The translations under genes were made by a program, and so were the position numbers. Of a stretch of 64,000 nt of DNA, positions 50,608 to 61,647 are shown piece after piece. The notes beneath the pieces are model-generated. The model was not told the origin of the DNA. It saw only the letters and a program-made list of their open reading frames with translations, and did not search any database. Source of the stretch: Lobulomyces angularis (lineage: Eukaryota; Chytridiomycota; Chytridiomycetes; Lobulomycetales; Lobulomycetaceae); NCBI GenBank assembly GCA_027604685.1, contig JADHYX010000012.1, positions 1 to 64,000 of the forward strand, given 5' to 3'. Each line of letters begins with the position of its first letter. Position 1 is the stretch's first letter.

Positions 50608-51885
50608 CTACAAACCATTACCTATATAACTTTCCACTACTGATTTTATATTCAAGGTTGCAACTTCTTCTCTGTTCCATAATCTGGCGTTTCCATTAGG
50701 CAGTTGACAAATTTCACTTTTGTAGCGCAACAACCCATGTTCTTTTTCAAATCTTTTTACCCAAGATCTAGGAGATTCTCTATATTTAAATGCTTTTAAT
50801 GATCTCTTTTTACATCCAGGACAAACTGAAGATGTCAAATATTCATTACATAAAAAATATGAAAACCGGCTTTTTTAAATAATTCTCGAAAGCTTCCCTT
50901 TTGTTGAAACTTGATGCTTCATACTTGTTTTTGACCAGTCTCCCAAAATAATTGTTGCATTTCTTTCATCACCAAACTTTTTTTTTACATATTTTATAAA
51001 TATACTTTCTGATTTTTGAGTATTGATAAAGGCATTTAATTAAGTTTTCTGAAAATTAATTGTTTATTAATTTTTTCAAATTTATAAAACTTTACAAAAA
51101 AATCTTTCATAAGTCATCAATCTTGCTTTATCCAATGTATTTTTTGTTATTTCATAATCCATAACTTGAGTGTTTAAACAAAACTTGATTAGAAAATTTT
51201 TGTCGAATTTTTTGATAACTTTTTAACCCACTTTCTTTCCTACGTTGGATTTGAGTATAACGCGAATTATTTCCGTTACTACCAAGACAATACAACAAGT
51301 CTCTTTTATTAGGATCGATATGCACTTTGTTAGAAAGCAAACCTTTAAGGTTATCTTGAAAGTACTCAGCTTTTTCTGGTTTTTTTCTTTTTTTAACTCA
51401 TAGTAGATTTTCTTCTTTTTGAGTTAGGCGGACAATAACATACAAATTGAAACACCATCAGTTCACACCATCCCATTGAAACTCATATTGCTTCTAGATT
51501 TAAAACTTTTGTATTAGTTTTGAAAACCGTATTCCATATACTGTCTCTTTTAACGATTTAACACGGTTTTCTTTTGTCCTCAATAAATTTAAAATGTTTT
51601 CCATTAATATTTTTGTGTCAAATAATAATATGTCTAGGAATTGATGATGTTGACAATGGAATAAAGTTAAATATTTTAAATCATGTTTTTTGTATAATTC
51701 ACATAATTTGAATTAAGACTCTAAATATTTTTCTGTTCGAGCAACTATATGATAAGCCAATCCTTTAATGTGAACATCTGTAGGAAACAAATCTTTTACT
51801 TCATTAGCAATCTCTAAATCATACATTGATATTTCAATGTTTTCTTTACCAAAAATATAATTTAGTACTCTTGTACTATGCAATT
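50608..51885 (-). pseudogene. Decayed TnpB/Fanzor-superfamily-like transposon ORF
   Basis: Read on the minus strand, broken pieces in changing frames give one recognisable protein. An N-terminal part contains LFPTDVHIKGLAYHIVART. A RuvC-I-like block VHIDPNKRDLLYCLG follows with its catalytic-type Asp, then RYTQIQRRKESGLKSYQKI. Next come INTQKSESIFIKYVKKKFG and IILGDWSK. A cysteine pair SVCPGCKKRSLKAF precedes CQLPNGNARLWNREEVATLNI, equivalent to the (D)RD-x-NAA-NI RuvC-III/zinc-finger end of TnpB-like proteins in fungal genomes. I count at least four in-frame stops and at least three frame changes, so it is dead. The final RuvC-type acid is Glu rather than Asp. Intact relatives are RNA-guided nucleases of IS605-like transposons. 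Identification is by motif order only. Confidence 0.6.
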
Positions 51886-52039
51886 TTACGAAAAAAATAT
51901 CTATGATTGCGAATAAAAGGGATATAAAGTATGTTTTTTTTTTTAATAAAAATTTAAAGACTACTTATGAGGAAAAAAAGTATTTAAAAAGCAACATAAA
52001 GTTAAACAAAAGACTTAAAACTTGGATTATACATTTCAA
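51886..52039. other. Spacer beside the transposon remnant
   Basis: Short segment between the transposon remnant and the next minus-strand gene. Could contain the element boundary; no repeat was recognised. Confidence 0.3.
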
Positions 52040-52967
52040 TCATTTTTCAATTATATGCGATATTTTTTCAAGTAAATTTTTGAACTCTGGAATCTTCAAA
52101 GCATTTTCCACTTCCCGTTTAAATTCTACATCTGTTAACTTCAACAGTCCATTAACAATATCACTACTTTCAGCTGCGTTCAATTTTCGCTTTAAATTGA
52201 TCACATTTTTTTCCGTTGTATTGCTTTTAATTTCGTCTTTTTGCAAATTGTTTATACTTAACCTACCATTTTGCAAGTAGAAGTTATCGTTCTCTTCTTT
52301 GTTCACATTTATTTGTTGTGTTGAACAAGATTGTGTATAACTCGAGACTTCTTCAGTTTGCTTTTCAAGTAAACTCTTTATCGTAATATTTGGCTCAATG
52401 CTATTGACAAAGGTTGAGTGTTCCTGAATTTGACGGTAGTTTTGAGATGAATGGTGCGACAGAATGCTATAGTTCAATTGCGGTTCCACATTAAAAACTT
52501 TATTTTCAATCCCAACAAAAACATATTTTTTTATGATGTTGTAAAATTTCAAACATGTAACATTACTTTCAAACTTTAAGTGAAATTTAAGATAATCCTT
52601 CAAACAAGAAAAATAGTAAAAAATAGAATTATGATTTCTATATTGCAGAAAACTGTATTTGATTTTCTTACATCTTTCGTTTTATTAAAGTACTTAAATG
52701 CGACAGAATTTTGATAAGTGTCGCTGTCCCCAGTAATTGTTAAATTCGAATATTGCATGTTTTCTAGTAGATACTCAGTTGGAACAAAGGCTTTGACGAT
52801 CAATTTATCATCAAATAAATTGACCAAAATGTTTTTGTTTGACATAGAAACCCAATTACTAATTGCTCCTGCAATAAAAGAAAATTATCAAACATTATGT
52901 TTTTAAATAATATACCCGACGAGTTGTAATTTTTAATGTATTTCAATACTGAAAAAGTCTCATACAT
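52040..52967 (-). CDS. Unknown protein, possibly Rec114-like
   Basis: Three exons (52967-52916, 52868-52673, 52597-52040, minus strand). The start at 52967 codes MYETFSVLKYIKNYN and joins in phase to SSGAISNWVSMSNKNILVNL. The N-terminal third alternates short strands (NILVNLFDDKLIVKAF, YSNLTITGD, KFHLKFESNVTCLKFYNII), as in a PH-like fold. A polar low-complexity middle is followed by a short helical C-terminus (VEFKREVENALKIPEFKNLL). PH-like fold plus helical C-terminus is the layout of the meiotic double-strand-break factor Rec114; this is a weak, shape-based suggestion. A broken inverted copy lies at 33.9 kb. Confidence 0.6.
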
Positions 52968-53752
52968 TTTTTTTAACTTTATATTTCACAAATGAAGTAA
53001 AACCATAAGATCTGATTTGAAGTTTGAGGAAACACTGTTTAGTCTTCCCATATGCCTTAGAAAAACAGTTTAAGAAAGGTATAGGATTTGTGTTTATTAA
53101 GTAAAAGTTGGCCAAATTATTGATAAAATATGCTACACATGTGAGTTAAATTTCACCTTTTAAACCATGTTTAGTTAAAATATTTCAGCTTCTGACAACA
53201 CATGTATCACTAAACAGCTCATCGAATTTAGATAGAACAGAGATGATATTTCAAAAGTTTGCAAGTTCAAACATTATATAGAACTTTTAAAAGAGCTGGT
53301 TATCAGAATTGAGTGGATAATCTAATAAAAAACATCGATATACCAATGTTAAAAACCAGTTTTGAGAACTTATTTATAATTTGATTCCAAATCTTGAATA
53401 AATGTAAGTTCAAGGTTTACTGAGCTGCTAAAGAGAATCTGTGACTGAATGGTGAATTGAAATTAGTAAAAGTTTTGGGATATACTATAATAAGTATGGA
53501 GTTGCCAATCAATTTTAAAAGCCGAAGATTGTACCTTTTCTTAGCAAGTAGATCGCTAAGTAGTTTAGTTTTAACTATATTGAAGTGAGTTCATCATGCA
53601 ATTTCAATAGTTATTATATTTTTTATGTAAGAAATTAATACAAATTGAGATATTTAAGTCCTCTTTGTTAAAATGCAATTTTATAGTATAATATGAGATA
53701 ATGAGCAAGTTTGAAAAATTTTAAAAATTTAATTTTACATAATCAAAATTCA
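52968..53752. other. Divergent intergenic region
   Basis: About 0.8 kb between two divergent genes. No open frame of note, no RNA gene or repeat recognised. A frame open from about 53711 leads into the next gene, whose first ATG is at 53753. Confidence 0.45.
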
Positions 53753-54991
53753 ATGCAAAATAAAACAATTGATACATCTGAAATTATGCCTGATAGAAAA
53801 GATTTTTCAGACAACTTCTCTAATACTAAACTTGTTCCTCAAAACAGCCCAATGGAAATAGACACAGATGAAGTTAAACACTCTGTTACAGATGTTTATA
53901 GTACTAGCAAAGTAGTCGAGCCAAATTCATTGCCAGATGTAAATTCCAAGATTAATAAAAGATTCAGTAGTAGAATGGTAAAAGGTAAAAAGGTTACAAA
54001 CAAAACTTCTTTTTTGAAAAAATCTTCATTTTTTTCTAGGGCAATAAATAAGGTAATTTATTTCAAAATCTCTTAACATGTTTTGCATTTATAATATTTT
54101 ACAGATTGCTTCTTTATATGATGAAGTGGGAATGGCATTAAGTGGGACAAAACCTATAACGTTAAAAAGAAAGATAAGACAAGCTAACAATGCAACAGAT
54201 CGATGTAGATCAATATCAAGTAGGAAGAGCTATCTTAAAAATCAAGAGATTTCAAAAACTGAACTATTACTGAATGGTTTTTTTTTTTCTTTAAAGATTT
54301 GAGTAATATTTTTTTTAATCAAGACTTTCAAAATGAAACCGAGGAGTTGTATAATATTAAAAATGACAGTAAACTATTTCTAGAAAAAGAGTTAACGAAC
54401 ACTTTGAAAGATACAAAAAACAGTAATGATGATTCTCAGAATCCTGTAGATTCCTCAACGTTAAACAGCAGTTTTTCTGATAATAAGAAACTAGAAAATA
54501 AACATAGACAGAGGCAAGGTTTAATTATTAATAATTCAACAATTCCACCACCACCACCTCCCCCTCCTTTGCTACCTATTAAACTTGTTAAGAAAAAAAG
54601 TGTATCAATTTATTCTACTGCATCAGAAAATATGGTAATTATTAAGAATTTTATTTTAGCGTATTTATTATTCTATTTATTAGGTATATAAACAAAAAAA
54701 TGACTTGAATTTTACTTTAAAAGAGTTGCAAAGTGTTACATTAAAAAAAGTTGATGAAAAGTAAAAAAAATTAGATTAAGATGCTAAAATTAAAACCATT
54801 TTTTAAACGATAGTAGAGTTTTAATTAAAAATGATGTCCAGAAGAAATGTAATCAAAGCGAGGCAACTCGGGTAATGGAAGAATTTGACGATGACGCTAA
54901 GAGTGAAAGAAAAATATCTGGCAACAACAGCCCGTTGACTTCTCCTTCTGTCGCAAGTAAAATCAGAGATTTCGAATCCAGGCTTTTGTAA
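53753..54991 (+). CDS. Proline-rich protein with a WH2-like actin-binding motif
   Basis: Five exons joined at 54052, about 54282, 54632 and about 54762. The N-terminal half is polar and low complexity with a basic stretch (RFSSRMVKGKKV). A run of eight prolines follows STI. After an intron the motif TLKELQSVTLKKVDE appears, fitting the WH2 pattern (a short amphipathic helix then LKKV). Poly-proline followed by WH2 is the layout of WASP, verprolin and related actin-nucleation regulators; the prolines would bind profilin or SH3 domains. The C-terminus is acidic then ends KIRDFESRLL. No WH1 or acidic Arp2/3-binding (DW) end is seen, so the exact family is open. Length is about 350 residues. Confidence 0.5.
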
Positions 54992-55627
54992 AGTTATTTA
55001 ACGTAAACATAGAATAATCGATAATAAAGTACTGTTGGTAGTTCAATTACGAAAAAAATAATAGTTTAAATAATTACCAAATTTTTATGACGTGATAAAA
55101 TAAAATTTTTGTTTTAAAAATTTACAACTTTAGTTTAATTTAAAATTAACATTTAGTTTGTTAATTTTGTATGAACTAAAACACAACAATTTTGGCATCC
55201 CCAATAAGGGAAAACAAATTTTATTGTGAAAAACCACTAACATTTTTTTAGACTTGAAAGTTGATATTTCTTATACATAACTTAATTGTTGTGGATACCC
55301 ACAATGTAATTTAAGTTATTAAAACAAACCAATAATATTGTTGCTGTAAATTGTAAAAGAAAGGAGGAGTATTGAAATTTATAGGCTAAAAAAAAGGAAG
55401 AAAAATTAACGAATTTATATTGTTATTAAAAAACCGAAAATAATCCTGTAAGTTAAAAAAAAATAAAAATAAAAATTTTAGATGAGTATTTAGAAAATTA
55501 CAGTGTATAAGTATAACATCTGCATTTACTGTGTTTTATAAAATGGTAACAGCAGAAAGTTCATTTTAAAAAAATTCAGCTATATAGCATTTTTATCAGC
55601 GAAAATCTAATTATACTAGATTAAAAT
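54992..55627. other. Convergent intergenic region
   Basis: About 0.6 kb of AT-rich sequence. No coding or RNA feature seen. Confidence 0.45.
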
Positions 55628-56063
<436 letters not shown>

Positions 56064-56283
56064 TTTTGAATACTATTTTTTTTTTTTAATGAACTTTTTT
56101 AAATCAATTCAATAATACCCCAATGTACTTTTAGTGAAAAATTCAAATAGAAAAATACTCTTAACCTATACAATTTCTCTTAGCCGGAAGGTTTAGCATA
56201 ATAAAAAAAGGTTAGCGCAACTTAAATCGAATAAGGAAAAATTTCGTTCCCTTTATTTTAGGAATAAAATTGATTGAGTGTGC

Positions 56284-56490
56284 TTAATTATTACTGATTG
56301 AGATGATTATTGATAAGAATTGCTGCTCTTTTCTAACAGTAGTCTGAGGTGGTGACCATCCGTATGGTGGAACTAGCCTTTTGGTTGAAAAACCACTCTT
56401 AGTATTTACATATTGTTTTTGTATTGTATAATTTTTAAACCATTTATTATTTTTATAAACATTTTTAACATTTGACCCTACTTTAAGCAT
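56284..56490 (-). CDS. Small hypothetical protein, possibly mitochondrial
   Basis: 68-codon open frame with a basic, Lys/Asn-rich N-terminus (MLKVGSNVKNVYKNN) and a central VPPYGWSPPQTTV phrase. The N-terminus could act as a mitochondrial signal and the Pro-rich phrase looks protein-like, but I recognise no family. It lies upstream of the acyl carrier protein on the same strand. It may be chance. Confidence 0.3.
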   Translation of the reverse strand: MLKVGSNVKNVYKNNKWFKNYTIQKQYVNTKSGFSTKRLVPPYGWSPPQTTVRKEQQFLSIIISISNN

Positions 56491-56859
56491 TCCCTTCTCA
56501 TTTCAAGATTTTTATTAATTAGTATTTAATGATTAAATGCATAGTATATTATGAGAAGATCGTTTTTTATTAGTATGGCCAATCACCAAAAATTTGTTAG
56601 AATATCTTTTGCCAACAAGAATTCAAACAAATTCCACTTCAAATCCAGTACAGCGTAAAAGGAAAGCATACTTACTCTTTCGCACAGGAACCTTTTTTTT
56701 ACAGATTCAACTGAAATCTTATTTAGGCTAGAATTTGTGATAGAAGTTACTGTTCAGCTTGTGGCGCATTATATAAGTTGAAAATATAAGTTTTTTGTAC
56801 CACCCAAAAAAGAAATTAAAAAGCAAAAATTTCCAAAAATTTCTAAATCTTTACAAAAA
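56491..56859. other. Promoter region of the C2H2 gene
   Basis: AT-rich spacer with a CT/AT-rich run before the ATG at 56860. Nothing else recognised. Confidence 0.4.
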
Positions 56860-57840
56860 ATGAAAAACTACAAGGTATTTTCGAAACAAATTAATACGGA
56901 ATTAGATTGTTCTAATTTTAAACATATAGATTCTAGTTTAAATTCATTTGACCCTGTTACTTCTCCTTTTCAGTTGAAGAATGACTTTTCACTGGGTAGT
57001 TTAAACTTTTTAAATCTAGGAATCGACTCTTGCTCAAGTACCACTGGCGGCAGCTTACTACCTGCGTTGTCAAATGCTACTGCTGAGCAAGGTGCTGCTG
57101 ATAATTTGGTTTTTGACCAGTTTATTAACTATGATTGCAGTATGAAGTTGGATGCTGTTGTATCGACACCTGCAATTGGTTTTTCTTTACCAGTATCTGC
57201 AGCGTTAAGTTCAGACGAAGCTGCCTGTAACACTTTCAATTCACCCCTTTCTACAACTTTTACTTCTGAAGATTCTATATTCAATTCCCCCCTTTCTACA
57301 ACATTTTCCGCTGAAGATGCTCTCAATTCACCACTTTCAACAATTAGCAGTATCAGTATGGACACGGATTTTGGTACTGCACCTGTCTCTTCTAATCAGT
57401 TTTTTGCACCTTTAAATTTTGAAACCCCGTGTGATCCTTTTGAGCCTAAGATTTCGCTAACTTTTAGTCAACTAAACCATTTAATGACTTTATGTCAACA
57501 ACCCTTGTCACAGAAGAATATCGTTGATGGAGAACAACACATTTTAAAGCCTAGAGTCAGCAACTATAAAATCAAGAAAATTCGGAGTACAGTAAGTAAC
57601 AAAAGAGATGGCCCAAAATTAGAGAGTGAGAACAAGAAATCATTTGTGTGTCCCACGTGTTCAAAAACCTTTAGTAGAAATTGGAATTTAAAAACGCATT
57701 TAGATACTCATATACCTAAAGATAAAAGGAATAGACCTTGTATTTGTTTGCACAAAGGATGTGAAAAAAGATTCATTCGAAGCCACGATTTAGTTAGACA
57801 TCAAATTACTCATAGAAAATCTGCAATCTTAACAATTTAG
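56860..57840 (+). CDS. C2H2 zinc-finger transcription factor
   Basis: Intronless frame of 326 residues. The N-terminal two thirds are Ser/Thr/Phe-rich and contain a repeated phrase (FNSPLSTTFTSED, FNSPLSTTFSAED, LNSPLST at about residues 127-160), probably an activation or regulatory region. The C-terminus has two zinc fingers: FVCPTCSKTFSRNWNLKTHLDTH and, after PKDKRNRP, CICLHKGCEKRFIRSHDLVRHQITH. The second has the longer C-x4-C spacing. Closely paired fingers at the very end recall fungal Ace2/Swi5/Crz1-type regulators. The repeats have the SP/TP character of phosphorylation sites. The target genes are unknown. Confidence 0.85.
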   Translation: MKNYKVFSKQINTELDCSNFKHIDSSLNSFDPVTSPFQLKNDFSLGSLNFLNLGIDSCSSTTGGSLLPALSNATAEQGAADNLVFDQFINYDCSMKLDAVVSTPAIGFSLPVSAALSSDEAACNTFNSPLSTTFTSEDSIFNSPLSTTFSAEDALNSPLSTISSISMDTDFGTAPVSSNQFFAPLNFETPCDPFEPKISLTFSQLNHLMTLCQQPLSQKNIVDGEQHILKPRVSNYKIKKIRSTVSNKRDGPKLESENKKSFVCPTCSKTFSRNWNLKTHLDTHIPKDKRNRPCICLHKGCEKRFIRSHDLVRHQITHRKSAILTI

Positions 57841-58854
57841 TTATTTTTTTTTTAGTTTACTTAAGTTCTGTGAATACATTTTCATCAATACAATAAATTT
57901 AAATATATATAATAAAGTTTTAATTTGTAAAATTACAGAAAACAGCTTCATATCCTCTAATATCAAATATGTGAATTATAGTTTTGCCCTTAAATTACTT
58001 GTTGTATTAGTTATTCGCTGATGGTGTAATATTTTTAAACAGCATAATTGTACTTTTTTTACTGGAATTTTTAATTTGGTCATAACTGCAAAACTATAAA
58101 ATTATACTCTTGAACCTAACTTAGAGGATGCATTGTGTAGATTGATTACTTTATAACTAACATTTTGCATATTTTAATTAATAAATATGGCTAAACCTTT
58201 AATTACTTTGTTAGCTAAGAATGGTTTAGACTTTTGATATTTTGGTTTTGCATGAATTAGTAATAGCTAGATTTTAGTTTTTTGAAATAATCTTGTGACA
58301 TAGTTAGAAGTTAAAGCGAAATATATTAAATTGATTATAGAAAGATAATGCACTTTAATTATTGCTAAATTAATGTAAGTAATTTTAGTCAATGAAAAAG
58401 TTTACTCTTGAATTGTATATTCTCTTAATAAGACTAGCAATATAATATTCCTAATTCTTTGAATTTACAGAAAAATGTAAATCGACATACTTAATTAAAA
58501 ACTTGCTCAACAACCATTAAAACCTAATAAAAAATTGGAAATTTGATGATATGCTGTAACAAACAACGACTGTTGGTAGATTTTTTTTTGAAAACAGAAT
58601 TTAAAGCATTAAGATGTAACTTAAAATCTTGAAAAATAAAAAAAAAAAAATTGGTTATTTTTAAGTTTTATAGCGATCGTCTATCTAAATAAACAACCTT
58701 TCACACCAAATTAAGAAAGAATTGAATAAAATTAATTAAAACTATTAAAATTTGTATGTTAAAAATGGAAAAATTTTTTTTGCATTAATATCATTAAATT
58801 TTTTTTACCCATCTTTTTTTTTTTAAACTTTTTTATTATAATTTATAATATAAT
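57841..58854. other. 1-kb intergenic region
   Basis: AT-rich, many T and A runs. I see no open frame with coding character, no tRNA-like structure and no repeat. Confidence 0.45.
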
Positions 58855-60717
58855 ATGACATTTGTACCTATTAATTTCAATTTTAATAACGTTCACTGCT
58901 TAATCTCCACTTCAAACCTTAACGATAATAAGATTTTAACTAAAATTAAGGTCTTGTTAAACAGCAACGCTAAACTCTCTATATTTTTAATAAAAAAGAA
59001 CAAAAGTGATGAAGATATCCATAATATTTCTCAAGAAATATCTAACATAATTAATGGAAACTCAAACTCTGTTTCTATACAAAAAGTTTCTGAATTTGAT
59101 CTTTTCTCAACTTTCACTACACTTCACCAAACTTCTAATTTCCAGGGAAAAGTAAAGTTTATTTTTGATTACACTGGGTTAGATTTGGTTAAGAGTTTGG
59201 CACAACTTGAAGATGTCTTTTTATACAGTTACTTAAGTAAAAGTTCTGATGAAAATGATTTCAGCTTTATTAATGATGAAGAGAAGAAGCAACATGTATG
59301 AGAAAAAAATATGCAATTATTTTTTTATTCAGCATTCTTTAAAATTTAGCATTTAGAAAATGGGATCGGAAAAAAATCTGCAGAGGGTAAATTACCACCG
59401 ACTCCACCTCGTTCACTAAGATTTGTTCAATCAAAAACTCCAGCGCCTTCTCAAAGTAAAAGTTCAGGAGCTCTTTCAGGTGCATTTTCTTACTTGACTG
59501 GATATGCTATTTCAAAGGAGGAACCAACATCTCATGCTAACTCTTTCGCTCTCACAAGAAGTAACAGCAAGTATGAAGGAATTACTGAATCAGCGCAAAT
59601 TGGAATTGCTCAGGGTTTAAATCTGTTGCCCAACGTTTTGGAAAGTAACATCAGAAATGTTTTAAAATATGTTCCTGTAATAAAAATTCCTGGTAGAGAA
59701 GGGGGGCTATATCTTGTTGGAGCAGGAACTGGTTTTTTATTTAAATTTTTCCTCTAAATTTTTTTTTCAGGTGATCCTGATTTACTGACATTGAGAGCCT
59801 TGAATGCTTTAAAAAACTCCGACATATTGGTCTACGATAATTTAATATCAGAGTCATCCTTGAAATTTATATCTACCAATTTTCCAAAGTTGCAAATTCA
59901 TCAAAGTTTTGATGTAGATTTTATCGCATCATTTTTAGAAAAAGGTTGGATAGTAACAAGATTCTATAATGGCGACCCATATTTTTTTTCAAAAGGTATT
60001 CAATATAATTGGCATTTTTTATTCTAACTTTTTTTTTTTAGGTTTTGAGGAAAGATCCATCTTTGAATCCAAAAATTTTAAAATTTTTGATGTAGTTTGT
60101 GGAGTAATAAGGTAAAAATTTTTTAATTAAATTGAAAAAAAAAAAATTTTTTTAAATTCTATAACAACTTTATAGTCCTTTCGCTGGTTCAGTTTTATAT
60201 AATATCCCATTAGGGAGAAATGAAATTTTGACAATGAAGGGAAATGCAAAACAAGTAGTAGAATATAATCCATTGAGAACTATTATTGTCATGATGCCAA
60301 CTACTTTTTTTAAAAAGATAATAAAGCTATTTTTGGACAGCAACTATCCTCCCAATTTACCATGCGCTTTAATTGAAAAAATTAGTTGGGGGCAACATAA
60401 GGAAAATGCTACATATGGTGATTTAAGTGACATCGTAGATAATGCTATTAAAGCGAAGGGTTTATTTTCTTTTTTATATTTATTTTTATTTCTCTTTCTT
60501 TTTTTGTTTGTTTGTAGTTGAAGGTCCTGCATGCTTTTATCTTGGAAAGCAAGTAGGTATGAAAAAAAAACAAATGACTTTAAAAATAATTAACAAATTG
60601 ATAAATCACAAAGGAAAATGTGAGGGATTTAGAAACTACTATTTGGAAAAATATAAAAAGTTAGACGAACTGGAAAATGCTTCTGACATAAGTTATACCA
60701 GTACTGTATTTGAATAA
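58855..60717 (+). CDS. Divergent siroheme-synthase-like (Met1/CysG-type) uroporphyrinogen methyltransferase homologue
   Basis: About six exons. The N-terminal part loosely resembles the dehydrogenase-like front of siroheme synthases. A linker with PPTPPRSLRF follows. The C-terminal tetrapyrrole-methylase domain contains YLVGAGTGDPDLLTLRALNAL (SAM-binding GAGPGDP block, Pro changed to Thr), DILVYDNLISESSL, a KGGDP-equivalent reading RFYNGDPYFFSKGFEE, a PGITSA-equivalent CGVISP, and IPLGRNE for the usual IPLTHR. Then PCALIEKISWGQHKENAT and VEGPACFYLGKQV near the end fit the family. In yeasts Met1 makes the siroheme precursor for sulfite reductase. The changes fall in normally invariant positions, so activity is doubtful, or the role has changed. 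Confidence 0.75.
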
Positions 60718-60993
60718 GGAGCAAAAATATATAGATTTTTTTTTTGTTGCAACCATTTGATTGTATATGTATAACACTTTTTTTTTTAATAAATTCTATT
60801 CTGTTTGAAATTTAATTGAAAAGCGATAATTAAGCAATAGAAATGGGAAAAAAAGAAAAAAAATTATATAACTATCAAAAAAGTTCCAAAAAATTAAATA
60901 CAATTATTTCTGTTTTTATACTTTTTTCTCTATACAAAATTATAACTTTTCTATTTTTAATTTTTTTGACAACAACAAGAAACATATTGAAAT
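60718..60993. other. Convergent intergenic spacer
   Basis: AT-rich spacer; an open frame at 60843-61037 is Lys/Ile-rich low complexity with no gene signal. Confidence 0.4.
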
Positions 60994-61647
60994 TTAAAAA
61001 AAGCATGTTAATAATAAAAACATGGAGTTCATGGTAAACGCGTTTGAGTTGGCAATAGCACTACTTTTTGGAGTACTGTCTGCCGTGAGAGTTACATCAG
61101 CGCATTGATAACGTGTTCCATCAGGGCTTTCATAAATTGTCTAAAAAAGGAAAAGTGCTTAAAAAAGAATAATATTTTTGATGTATTGATGCCTGAATAG
61201 TCGCCTTGGCACCAGGAATTGCTTTATCTCCTAAACTGGCTAAATCTAAAGGAGCTGTATCTATTTTACCTACCTAAAATGAATTAAATTCAATAAAAAA
61301 AAAGAAACTTATTACCGCTGTAACAGTGAAATCAGATGTGAGTGCCAGAGTAAAATCTTTTGCAGCAGGAGTTTCAGTGAAAGCAAGTCTGTAAGATATT
61401 CTTCCTTCAGTGTGGGAGACCTTAACTCTAACAACACCACCTAAAAAAAAATTTACTAAATAAAAAGTGATAAAGGTAGTAAACAACCTTTGAGAGGGAA
61501 ATTTGTTCTATTAACAACGGAATTGAACCCACCGCAAGGACCTTCCTCCATTGTATCATCATTAGTTCCTCGAGGAGCTGGGCCTAACAGTACATAGTGG
61601 CATGACGTGATGCTGATGAGAAGAAGCGCTATTAAATTAGTTTTCAT
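60994..61647 (-). CDS. Secreted BIM1/X325-type copper-binding protein
   Basis: Relatives are LPMO-like cell-surface proteins that bind copper (BIM1 in Cryptococcus imports it). Four exons from the ATG at 61647. The signal peptide MKTNLIALLLISITSC is followed at once by HYVLLGPAPRG, so the mature chain would begin with the copper-binding His. GPCGGFN, NFPLKGG, a second His in VKVSHTEGRISY, and the last conserved block YESPDGTRYQCADVTL with its Asp are all present. The short C-terminus is Ser-rich then hydrophobic (SSAIANSNAF...MFLLLTCFF), as in GPI-anchor signals. The third intron starts with GC (ATTCAG|gcatca) instead of GT; the conserved ATIQ-TIY junction fixes it there. No metal function has been shown for this copy. 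Confidence 0.82.

Noticed and set aside
52718..52906. Plus frame resembling the minus frame at 33810-34091
   Set aside because: Both are antisense shadows. Their likeness is real but reflects the duplicated minus-strand gene and its inverted copy.
57129..57365. Minus frame rich in Glu/Ser repeats
   Set aside because: Antisense of the NSPLST repeats of the C2H2 factor.
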